Under the pieces are notes generated by a model, which saw nothing but the letters and a program-made list of their open reading frames with translations, did no database searches and was not told where the DNA came from. The position numbers and the translations under genes were made by a program. Below, in pieces: positions 8,495 to 15,783 of a stretch of DNA of 64,000 bases. Numbering within the stretch: position 1 is the stretch's first letter; the number at the start of each line of letters is the position of its first letter. Source of the DNA: Gemmatimonadota bacterium (GTDB lineage: Bacteria > Gemmatimonadota > Gemmatimonadetes > Longimicrobiales > Gaopeijiaceae); contig JAUIEJ010000011.1 in NCBI GenBank assembly GCA_030428885.1, forward strand, positions 57,279 through 121,278, read 5' to 3'.

Positions 8495-9043
8495 GCCTCC
8501 GGGCCGACCCTCGGGACCCGGAGCCCCGGGTTCGGTGAGCCGGACCTGCAGGCTGTCCAGGCTCTTCTCCATCTCCCGGCCCTGCATCCGGTCCATTCCC
8601 AGGGCCATGTAGGCCAGGAGCGGGTTCCACCCGAAGTCTCCCGACTCCTGCCACTCCACCCGCGTGCCGCCGTCGGCGGCCGTGAGATCGACCCGTCCCC
8701 GGGTCGTGAGGGAGCCGTCCTCCACCCGCACTTCGTACGTCACGGAGCGGGGTCGCAGCGCCTCGGTGAGGACCCACTCGCCCTCGCCCCACTGGGGGTC
8801 GTCCCAACTCAAGGTGGCTCCGGCGCCCCGGGCCGGCCCCGAACGCCGGCCCTCCACGGCGGCGAAGGGGGTCCACGCCGCCCATCCGTCCACCGAGTCC
8901 AGGTAGTCGAACACGGCCTCGGGATCGGCGGCCACCACGGTGCTGCGGCGGGCCTCCCAGGTGCCGGGAAGGGCGAGCCCGACGCCCACGAACGCCAGAA
9001 GGACCAGGGCGCCCGCGGTGATGATGATCTTCAACAGCTTCAT
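8492..9043 (-). CDS. SRPBCC (polyketide-cyclase-like) membrane-anchored protein
   Basis: Codes for 183 residues. An N-terminal hydrophobic helix (about 4-25, KIIITAGALVLLAFVGVGLA) precedes an SRPBCC/START-like fold. The fold shows the family's opening pattern, VVAADPEAVFDYLDSVDGWAAWTPF cut by a predicted helix, then a strand series ending in GTRVEWQESGDFG, and a C-terminal amphipathic helix with MDRMQGREMEKSLDSLQ. Such proteins bind small hydrophobic ligands; the ligand here cannot be read from sequence. The start has GGAGGAG about ten bases upstream. Its ATG overlaps the stop of the preceding esterase gene by four bases (ATGA), so the two are co-translated. Confidence 0.8.
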   Translation of the reverse strand: MKLLKIIITAGALVLLAFVGVGLALPGTWEARRSTVVAADPEAVFDYLDSVDGWAAWTPFAAVEGRRSGPARGAGATLSWDDPQWGEGEWVLTEALRPRSVTYEVRVEDGSLTTRGRVDLTAADGGTRVEWQESGDFGWNPLLAYMALGMDRMQGREMEKSLDSLQVRLTEPGAPGPEGRPGG

Positions 9044-9792
9044 GCGGGGGACTCCTCCCGGGCCTGCCGGACCAGGGGTTCGAGGCGGGGCCACACGGTG
9101 CGGGCGATGCGGGCGTGGCCTTCGGCCGTGGGGTGGATGCGGTCGGCCTGGTTCAGTTCGGGCACCCCGGCCACGCCGTCCAGGAGGAACGGCACCAGCG
9201 CCGTGCCCCGTTCCTCGGCCACGGTGGCGAACACCTCCCGGAACCGGTCGGTATACGGGGCGCCGAGGTTGGTGGGGGCCTCCATGCCCACCAGGAGGAC
9301 CCGGGCGTCGGGCCACGCCTCCCGGGTGCGGTCCACGATGGCGCGGAGGTTGTCGGCCAGGGCCTCGGTGGACTGGCCCCGCAGGCCGTCGTTGGCGCCG
9401 AGTTCCAGGACGAGGACGTCCACCGTGTCCTGGAGCACCCAGTCCAGGCGGGCGAGTCCCCCGGCGCTGGTGTCGCCGCTCCGGCCCGCGTTCATGACCC
9501 GGATCGGCACCCCCGCCGAGTCGGCCATGACGTCGAGGCGCTCGGGCCACCGGTCCGCCGGCCGTCGCAGGCCCAGACCGGCGGTGAGGCTGGTGCCCAG
9601 GAACACGACCCTGGGTCCCACGGCGTCGGGAGCGGGGGCTGACGCCTCCGCACCGGCGGGGGCGGCGTCGGGCGGCGGGGAACCCCCGGCGTCGTCGCGG
9701 GTGGCGCCTTCGGGGCCCTCGGGCCCGCAGCCCTGGAGTCCCAGGAGGAGCAGGGCCACGGCGGGACAGAGAACACGGAACCAACGGGGCAT
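9040..9792 (-). CDS. SGNH/GDSL lipoprotein esterase (TesA-like)
   Basis: Codes for 250 residues. It begins with a lipoprotein signal (lipobox LQGC, Cys22), then a Pro/Ala/Asp-rich linker (23-58), then an SGNH hydrolase domain. Block I is FLGTSLTAG with nucleophile Ser68 (Thr replaces the usual Asp of GDSL), block II includes NAGRSGDTS, block III is LGANDGL, and block V DRIHPTAEGH carries the catalytic Asp/His. It should act on esters or thioesters at the inner or outer membrane. It faces a YbbA/YbbP-type ABC system, the same neighbourhood as tesA in E. coli. Its start codon touches the divergent ATG at 9793 with no bases between them. Confidence 0.88.
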   Translation of the reverse strand: MPRWFRVLCPAVALLLLGLQGCGPEGPEGATRDDAGGSPPPDAAPAGAEASAPAPDAVGPRVVFLGTSLTAGLGLRRPADRWPERLDVMADSAGVPIRVMNAGRSGDTSAGGLARLDWVLQDTVDVLVLELGANDGLRGQSTEALADNLRAIVDRTREAWPDARVLLVGMEAPTNLGAPYTDRFREVFATVAEERGTALVPFLLDGVAGVPELNQADRIHPTAEGHARIARTVWPRLEPLVRQAREESPA

Positions 9793-10485
9793 ATGATCGT
9801 CGCGGAGAATCTGGGAAAGACCTATCGGAGCGGGGGACGGCCCCTGCCCGTGCTCGCCGGCATCGACCTCACCATCGACGCCGAGGGGATCGTGGCCATC
9901 GTCGGACCCTCGGGCACGGGAAAGACCACGCTCCTGGGACTCCTGGCGGGGCTCGACGAGCCCACCACGGGACGGGTGCTCCTGGCGGGGGAGGACATCT
10001 TCGCTCTTACCGAGGACGAGCGGGCGGGGTTTCGTGCCCGGAATGTGGGCTTCGTCTTCCAGACGTTCCACCTCCTGCCCACCCTGACGGCCCTGGAAAA
10101 CGTCCGGGTGCCCCTGGAACTCCTGGGCCGGGATCGGCCCGCGGATCACCTGACCCGGGCCCGGACCCTCCTGGAGCGGGTGGGCCTGGCCGACCGCCTG
10201 GACCACTACCCGGCCCAACTCTCCGGGGGCGAGCAGCAACGGGTGGCCCTGGCCCGGGCGTTCGCCAACCGGCCCCGCATCCTCTTCGCCGATGAGCCCA
10301 CGGGCAATCTCGATGCCCGCACGGGAGCTACGGTGGTCGAGCTCATGGAGGAGTTGAACCGGGAAGCCCGCACCACGTTGGTGCTGGTGACCCACGATCG
10401 GGAGCTGGCGGGGCGGGCCCATCGGGTGCTGGAGCTGGGTCCCGGAGGGGTGGTGTCGGACACGGCCGGGGCGACGACCCCGTGA
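9793..10485 (+). CDS. ABC transporter ATP-binding protein, YbbA/LolD type
   Basis: Codes for 230 residues, a full-length nucleotide-binding domain of the MacB/LolD/YbbA subfamily. It has Walker A GPSGTGKTT (about 37-45), the Q-loop in FVFQTFHLLPTLTALENV, signature LSGGEQQRVALARA and Walker B ILFADEPTGNLD with the subfamily's GNLD ending, then the His switch in VLVTHDRE. It powers the permease encoded immediately downstream, with which it overlaps by four bases (GTGA). Systems of this kind usually drive export or envelope remodelling, not uptake. Synteny with an SGNH esterase suggests a lysophospholipid or lipoprotein-related role, which is inference only. Confidence 0.92.
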   Translation: MIVAENLGKTYRSGGRPLPVLAGIDLTIDAEGIVAIVGPSGTGKTTLLGLLAGLDEPTTGRVLLAGEDIFALTEDERAGFRARNVGFVFQTFHLLPTLTALENVRVPLELLGRDRPADHLTRARTLLERVGLADRLDHYPAQLSGGEQQRVALARAFANRPRILFADEPTGNLDARTGATVVELMEELNREARTTLVLVTHDRELAGRAHRVLELGPGGVVSDTAGATTP

Positions 10486-13019
10486 GCGGATTTCCCCTTC
10501 GGCTGGCCTGGTGGGAGGGCCGGGCGAGCCTGCGCCGCATCGGACTCTACGGGCTCTCCATCACCCTGGGCGTGGCGGCGCTGGTGGCGGTGCGGAGCTT
10601 CCGGGAGGACGTGGAGCGGTCGGTGCGGGACCAGGCCCGGGTGCTCCTGGGCGCCGACGCCAAGCTCGAAGCCGATCGCCCCCTCCCGGATTCGGTGGGG
10701 GTCGTCCTGGACTCCCTCCGGACGGCGGGGGCCGAGACCGCCGACGTGGTGCGGACGGTCTCCATGGTGTCGGCGCCCCGCACCGGTGTCGTGCGGCTAC
10801 TCCAGGTGTGGGCGGTGGATGGCGGATGGCCCTTCTACGGGCCCGTCACCCAGGAGCCCGCCGGGGCCTGGTCGGCCCGGGACTCCACCGGCGTGGTGGT
10901 GGATCGGGCCGTGCTGATCCAGTTGGGAGACCTGGTGCCCGGCGACACCCTGACCGTGGGGCGGGCCCGGGTCGTGCTCCGGGGCGTGGTGGACGACCTC
11001 CCCACCGACCCCGGGTTCCAGTCGGCCGTGGGACCCCGGGTGTGGCTGTCGCCGGCCACGTTGGAGGCGTCGGGCCTCCTGGGCTTCGGCTCCCTCGCCC
11101 GCTGGGAAACCTACGTGCGCCACGACGACCGGGCGGGGCTGGAGGGGGTGGACGAACGCTACGACGCCCTGCTGGAGGACACGGGGGTGGAATACTCCAC
11201 GGCGTCGCAGCGGGCCCGTCGCATGACCCGAGCCGTGGAGTTCCTGGGGCGCTACCTGGGCCTCGTGGGGCTGGGCGCCCTCCTCCTGGGCGGCATCGGG
11301 GTGGCCAGCGCCATCCACGTCTTCGTGAAGGAGCGGGTGTCGCAGGTGGCGGTGCTCCGGTGCCTGGGGGCCCGGCAGGGCGGCGTGTTCCTGGCCTATC
11401 TCCTCCAGGCCGGCGCCCTGGGCCTCGCCGGCGCCGCCGGAGGGGTGGTGCTGGGCGTGGCGATCCAGCTCGCCCTTCCCGTGCTCCTGTCGGGCGTGCT
11501 CCCGGTGGACGTGGAGCCCCGCATCTCGTGGAGTACCGCCGTGGCGGGCCTCGGGGTGGGGGTCTGGGTGGCCGTGGTCTTCGCCCTCCTCCCCCTGTTG
11601 GCCGTCCGGGACGTCCCGCCCCTCCGGGCCTTCCGCCAGTCGGTGGAGGGGCCGTCCCGCCCCTGGGCCCTCTCCCGCTGGCTCACGGTGGCGGCGCTGG
11701 CGGCGTCGGTGGTGGGGCTGTCGGTCATGGAGGCACCCCGGCCTGCCGAGGGCCTGGCCTTCGCCGCCGGACTCGCCCTGGCCACGGCGGTGCTGTGGGC
11801 CGCGGGGCGGGGGATCATCGCCCTGGCCCGCCGGTGGTTCCCGTCCTCGGCCCCCTATCCGGTGCGGCAGGGGTTCTCCAACCTCTTCCGCCCGGGCAAT
11901 CAGACCGTCTCGGTGACCCTGGCCCTGGGCTTCGGGGCCTTCATCGTGGGCACGGTGCTTCAGGTGCAGGGCAATCTGGGGCGGGAGCTCGCCTTCGACG
12001 CCGCCGCGGGCCAGCCCGATCTCCTGCTCTTCGACGTCCAGTCCCAACAGGTGGCGTCGGTGCTCGACATCCTCCCTCCCGACGCCGGCGCCGAGGCCAC
12101 CCCCCTGGTCTCGGCCCGCCTCACGGCCATCGACGGGGTCGCCGTGGACTCCCTCCGCCTCGAGGGGGGAGAGGATGCCCCCGCCGGATGGGCGGTGCGC
12201 CGGGAATACCGCCACACCTGGCGCGACACCCTCACCGACGCGGAAGCGTTGGTGGACGGCGCCTGGTGGCCCGAGGCCGCCCCGGCCCCCGACGGCGTGG
12301 CCCGGATCTCCATGGAGACCGAACTGGCGGCCGATCTGGGCGTGGGCCTGGGCTCCCGATTGACCTGGTCGGTGGACGGTGTGGCCGTGCCCTCGGTGGT
12401 GACGAGCCTTCGAACCGTGGAATGGGACCGCTTCCAGACCAACTTCTTCGTGGTGTTCGAGCCCGGCCCCCTGGACCAGGCTCCCGCAACGTGGGTCGTG
12501 CTGGCCCGGGTGGGCGACGGCGAAGCCCTGGCCCGGGTCCAACGGGATCTGGTGGCGGCCCACCCCAACGTGTCGGCCCTGGATCTGGGACGGATCCAGC
12601 AGGCGGTGGAGACGATCCTGGCCCGGGCGCGCCAGGCCGTGACGTTCCTGGCGGGGTTCGCGGCGCTGGCGGGGCTGGTGGTCCTGGCCGGGTCCCTGGC
12701 GGCCTCCCGGCACCAGCGCCTCCGGGAGGGCGCCCTCCTCAAGACCCTGGGGGCCCGCCGGAATCAGCTCCTCACCGTGTTCTTTTCCGAATACCTGGCT
12801 CTGGGACTCCTGGCGGCAATCACGGGCCTGGTGCTCTCCACCGGGGCGGCGTGGCTTCTCGTGGGCGGCCTCTTCGAACTCCCGTTCCAGGCCGCTCCGG
12901 GGGTCCTGGCGGGGGTCGCCGGCGCCGTGGCGCTCCTCACCGTGGTGACGGGGCTGGGCAGCAGCCGAGGACTCCTCAGGCGCCCGCCCCTCCCCGTCCT
13001 CCGGGAGCTGGTGGACTAG
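10482..13019 (+). CDS. ABC transporter permease, YbbP/FtsX-like
   Basis: Codes for 845 residues starting at GTG 10482, inside the stop of the ATPase gene. The layout is that of YbbP. An N-terminal membrane helix (15-40) is followed by a MacB-like periplasmic domain. The first FtsX module (about 255-375) includes LRCLGARQGGVFLAYLLQAGALG. A central helix pair and a second large periplasmic domain (about 490-710) follow, then a C-terminal FtsX module with LKTLGARRNQLLTVFFSEYLALG. The two repeated FtsX modules with LGAR-type loops, which contact the ATPase, are clear. It probably has eight to ten membrane spans. The last 44 bases overlap the convergent PDZ gene. Confidence 0.9.
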   Translation: MSGFPLRLAWWEGRASLRRIGLYGLSITLGVAALVAVRSFREDVERSVRDQARVLLGADAKLEADRPLPDSVGVVLDSLRTAGAETADVVRTVSMVSAPRTGVVRLLQVWAVDGGWPFYGPVTQEPAGAWSARDSTGVVVDRAVLIQLGDLVPGDTLTVGRARVVLRGVVDDLPTDPGFQSAVGPRVWLSPATLEASGLLGFGSLARWETYVRHDDRAGLEGVDERYDALLEDTGVEYSTASQRARRMTRAVEFLGRYLGLVGLGALLLGGIGVASAIHVFVKERVSQVAVLRCLGARQGGVFLAYLLQAGALGLAGAAGGVVLGVAIQLALPVLLSGVLPVDVEPRISWSTAVAGLGVGVWVAVVFALLPLLAVRDVPPLRAFRQSVEGPSRPWALSRWLTVAALAASVVGLSVMEAPRPAEGLAFAAGLALATAVLWAAGRGIIALARRWFPSSAPYPVRQGFSNLFRPGNQTVSVTLALGFGAFIVGTVLQVQGNLGRELAFDAAAGQPDLLLFDVQSQQVASVLDILPPDAGAEATPLVSARLTAIDGVAVDSLRLEGGEDAPAGWAVRREYRHTWRDTLTDAEALVDGAWWPEAAPAPDGVARISMETELAADLGVGLGSRLTWSVDGVAVPSVVTSLRTVEWDRFQTNFFVVFEPGPLDQAPATWVVLARVGDGEALARVQRDLVAAHPNVSALDLGRIQQAVETILARARQAVTFLAGFAALAGLVVLAGSLAASRHQRLREGALLKTLGARRNQLLTVFFSEYLALGLLAAITGLVLSTGAAWLLVGGLFELPFQAAPGVLAGVAGAVALLTVVTGLGSSRGLLRRPPLPVLRELVD

Positions 13020-14100
13020 GCGAGGGCGTGGGACGGCGCTGCAGCCGGACCTCCACCCCCTCGGCCCGGATGATCACCACGTCGTCGTCCTCCAGGACCA
13101 CCACGGGCTCGCCCCGGACTTCCACGTCCACGTCGCCGATGCGGGCCACGGCCCGGACCGGGGCGATGGGGGCCGCCGGGGGGGCGGGAGCCGCCGCCGG
13201 GGTCGGCGGGGCGGGGGCGCGGGGGAGGGTGAAGGCCAGGTCCCGCAGGACACCGTCCCGGAGGACCTGCCACCGGAGGGATTCCCCGGCCCGGACCCGC
13301 CCCATGCGCCGGCCTCCTTCCGGCGTACGCAGGTCGATGCCGTCGAGCCGGACCAGGCGATCACCGGCCCGGAATCCGGCGGCCTCGGCGGCCGACCCCC
13401 GGTCCACGGACCGCACTTCCGGCCACTCCCGGAACGACCAGATGGAGCCCACCTCGTCGTCCATGCGGAGGGTGCAACCGTCGCAGGCCAGGGACATGCC
13501 CAGGCGAGGGAGTCCCCTGGAGTACTGCCACATACGTCCCGCCACCTCCACCGGAGGTTCGGGTGCCGCCGGGGGTGCCGTGGGCTCGGGCGCCCGGGGC
13601 GGAGAGGGCGCCGCCGGCGAGGGGCTCGCCGCCGGTGCCGGAGGAGCAGGGGGCGAGGGGGCGGGCTCGGGGGCGGCCGGAGGCGCCGGGGCCCGGGGAG
13701 CGCAGGCCGCCTCCGCCACCACCCGGACGTCCCTCTCCCGCCCGTCGCGCCGTATGCGGAGATGCACCTCGTCGCCCACGTCGAAGTCCGTGAAGGCCAA
13801 CCCGCCGTCCCGGGTGGTGATGAGGTGCCCCCCCACGGCCACGATGACGTCGTCGGCCCGGAGCAGCCCCGACGCGGGGCCGTCGGGCGCCACCCCCATG
13901 ATCCGGGGCTCGGTGGAGAACGACGCCCACCGTCGCGAGCCGGAGCGGGACACGGTGCAGTTCTGACACGCCAGCCCCGTGATGCCCAGCGAGGGGAAGG
14001 ACTCGCAGCGCTCGGCGGTCTGGGCCACCGCCGCGCCGGGAAGGAGTAGCCAGGCCAGGGCCACCGAAGCGGCGCGCCGGGCCGAAGTCGTCGTCGTCAT
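12976..14100 (-). CDS. Secreted tandem PDZ protein with paired CxxC motifs
   Basis: Codes for 374 residues. ATG 14100 was chosen over ATG 14106 because the GGGAGGTG tract then sits at proper spacing. A signal peptide (ending AAVAQT) is followed by a first unit, GITGLACQNCTV, leading into a PDZ domain (about 20-115). A Pro/Ala-rich linker (about 118-172) leads to a second unit, LGMSLACDGCTL, and a second PDZ domain (about 180-280) with AGFRAGDRLVRLDG. A Pro-rich segment and a short acidic strand motif (VVLEDDDVVIIRAEG) end the protein. Each PDZ is thus preceded by the same LAC-x-x-CT motif. No protease domain is present, so it is more likely a sensor or scaffold. It is last in an operon with an ECF sigma factor. 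Confidence 0.8.
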   Translation of the reverse strand: MTTTTSARRAASVALAWLLLPGAAVAQTAERCESFPSLGITGLACQNCTVSRSGSRRWASFSTEPRIMGVAPDGPASGLLRADDVIVAVGGHLITTRDGGLAFTDFDVGDEVHLRIRRDGRERDVRVVAEAACAPRAPAPPAAPEPAPSPPAPPAPAASPSPAAPSPPRAPEPTAPPAAPEPPVEVAGRMWQYSRGLPRLGMSLACDGCTLRMDDEVGSIWSFREWPEVRSVDRGSAAEAAGFRAGDRLVRLDGIDLRTPEGGRRMGRVRAGESLRWQVLRDGVLRDLAFTLPRAPAPPTPAAAPAPPAAPIAPVRAVARIGDVDVEVRGEPVVVLEDDDVVIIRAEGVEVRLQRRPTPSPSPPAPGGRGGAGA

Positions 14101-14126
14101 CGTCATCACCTCCCGCAGTGCGGGCG

Positions 14127-14660
14127 TCAGAACCAGAGCACCACCCGGGCGTTCCGGGCGGTGGAGTCGGAGGCGGCGGGGCCGGGGGCCCCCAGGGCCG
14201 CCAGGGCGCGCCGGAGATCGGCGTCGTCGGGGTCGAGGCGGGACAGTTCGGTGAGGGCCGAGCGCACCACGCTGCGAGCCACCTCCCGTCCCGCCGCGCT
14301 GTCGGCCGAGCCCGCCGATTCCCCCAGGGAGGCCAGGGCCTCCACGTAGTCGCTCCCGCTGCGCTGGATCAGGGCGGCGGTGCGGGCGGCGTCGGCCTGC
14401 TGAAGCGCCTCCACCACCTCCACGGTGCGCCGCGCCCCGTCGGCCTGCCCCGTGGCGAAGCCCGCGGCGAAGAGGGCCACTCCCGCCGCCACGGCGGCCG
14501 CAGCCCATCCACCCATGGGCCGGCCCGGGCGCCGGACCTGGGCCCCCAGGAGCCCGTCCTGGCGGAGGGCCGCCACGGTCCGGTCTTCCAGGTGGGGCGG
14601 CGGAATGCGTTCCCGGGCCAGGCCCGTGAGGTCGGCGGGGCGGTCGTCGGAATCGGTCAT
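14127..14660 (-). CDS. Single-span membrane protein, probable anti-sigma partner
   Basis: Codes for 177 residues. About 48 cytosolic residues (with ERIPPPHLEDRTVAALRQDG) are followed by one membrane helix (roughly 51-72, WAAAAVAAGVALFAAGFATG). An outer helical domain of about 100 residues rich in Ala, Ser and Asp comes last. There is no HxxxCxxC zinc motif, so it is not a classical ZAS anti-sigma. Its position is the main evidence: the ATG overlaps the stop of the ECF sigma gene by four bases, and a secreted PDZ protein follows 26 bases later. It may hold the sigma factor at the membrane. Confidence 0.65.
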   Translation of the reverse strand: MTDSDDRPADLTGLARERIPPPHLEDRTVAALRQDGLLGAQVRRPGRPMGGWAAAAVAAGVALFAAGFATGQADGARRTVEVVEALQQADAARTAALIQRSGSDYVEALASLGESAGSADSAAGREVARSVVRSALTELSRLDPDDADLRRALAALGAPGPAASDSTARNARVVLWF

Positions 14661-15196
14661 GCCGGAGCTTCTCCGTCCGGGCCCAGGAGGCGCCGGAGCG
14701 CCCGCCGGGCATGAAACAACTGGCTGCGGGAGGTCCCCACGGCGATGTCGAGGCGCCGGGCGATCTCGGGGTGGGAGTAGCCCTCCCAGTCGTGGAGCAG
14801 GAGCACCGTGCGGTACCCGTCGGGGAGGGTCGCCACCGCCGCTTCCAGGTCCAGGTGCCCTCCGGGTCGGGGCGTGAATCCCACGGCGTGACCGTCCAAC
14901 GGCTGGTCGTCGAGACGGCGCCCCTGCCGCCGCACCTGCTCCCGGACCCGGTTCACGGCGATGCCGCACAGCCAGGTCCGCAAGGTCGAGCGCCATTCGA
15001 ACCGGGGCAGGGCCCGCACCGCCCGGATCCAGGCCTCCTGGATCACGTCGTCGGCGTCGGCCCCGGCCTCGCCCAGGAGCCGGGTCACCAGGCCGTACAT
15101 GGCCGGGGTGTGCCGCCGGTACAGGGCCCGGAAGGCGGCTTCGTCGCCGGCCGTCACGGCTCGGGCGAGGGATCGGTCGTCGGTGCTCACATCCAT
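14657..15196 (-). CDS. ECF-family RNA polymerase sigma factor
   Basis: Codes for 179 residues with the standard two-domain ECF layout. Region 2 spans about 12-80 (AFRALYRRHTPAMYGLVTRLL, then DADDVIQEAWIRAVRAL and WLCGIAVNRVREQ). Region 4 spans about 115-170 (LPDGYRTVLLLHDWEGYSH, then a helix-turn-helix PEIARRLDIAVGTSRSQLFH). It directs RNA polymerase to a stress or envelope regulon that cannot be read here. Its stop overlaps the membrane protein downstream, and a zinc-ribbon membrane protein lies 37 bases upstream in the same direction. No strong Shine-Dalgarno sequence precedes ATG 15196; an in-frame GTG four codons in is a second option. Confidence 0.92.
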   Translation of the reverse strand: MDVSTDDRSLARAVTAGDEAAFRALYRRHTPAMYGLVTRLLGEAGADADDVIQEAWIRAVRALPRFEWRSTLRTWLCGIAVNRVREQVRRQGRRLDDQPLDGHAVGFTPRPGGHLDLEAAVATLPDGYRTVLLLHDWEGYSHPEIARRLDIAVGTSRSQLFHARRALRRLLGPDGEAPA

Positions 15197-15233
15197 GAGG
15201 GACCCGGCGGGCCCGAACCGTTGGTCGCCCCCG

Positions 15234-15638
15234 TCAACCTGCCTCGACGTCCGACAGGTCGACGTGAAGAGCCACCGGGTTGCCGCAGCCCTCGCACGCC
15301 GTGGAGTGGGGGGTCTTGAGGGGCGTGGACCCGTGATGGACCAGGGGGGCCCCGCACCGGGGACAACTGCCCTCCAGTCCCACCAGGGTGAAGCGCTCCC
15401 CCCATTTCCGCAGGGCCAGCACCACCCCGCCGGTCCCGGCCGCCACGGCCCAGGGGGCGTGGGGGGGCAGCACCGCCACCACCGGCGCCACGATGACCCC
15501 GGCCGCCAACCAGCGCAGTGCCCGGCCCGCGCGCCACCCCGTGGTCCGGGGCACCACCTGGAGGGTGACGGCAGCGGGATCGTGCCCGAACACGCGGGCT
15601 TCGCCCTGGACGGTCAGGGGAACGGGGGGGTGGGCCAC
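15234..15638 (-). CDS. Zinc-ribbon protein with two hydrophobic segments
   Basis: Codes for about 134 residues if GTG 15638 is the start; the exact start is uncertain because no strong ribosome binding site is visible. Residues ~1-35 form strands, ~40-85 contain two short hydrophobic segments (LRWLAAGVIVAPVVAVLP and WAVAAGTGGVVLAL), and the C-terminus holds CPRCGAPL and CEGCGNP. These two CxxC pairs about 24 residues apart look like a zinc ribbon. Co-direction and a 37-base gap suggest it is first in the sigma-factor operon. I do not recognise a named family. Confidence 0.6.
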   Translation of the reverse strand: MAHPPVPLTVQGEARVFGHDPAAVTLQVVPRTTGWRAGRALRWLAAGVIVAPVVAVLPPHAPWAVAAGTGGVVLALRKWGERFTLVGLEGSCPRCGAPLVHHGSTPLKTPHSTACEGCGNPVALHVDLSDVEAG

Positions 15639-15783
15639 GGCGGATCCGGGTGAGGGGCGTCGAAGTGAAGTCGCAGCGTCGGCGACGGGGATGTATGTTG
15701 CGGAACGAAACGCCCGACGCCAATGGGATGGCGCCCCCCCCGCCCGTTCGGCTCTCCGCCCCACAGCCCACGATCCCCGGACC

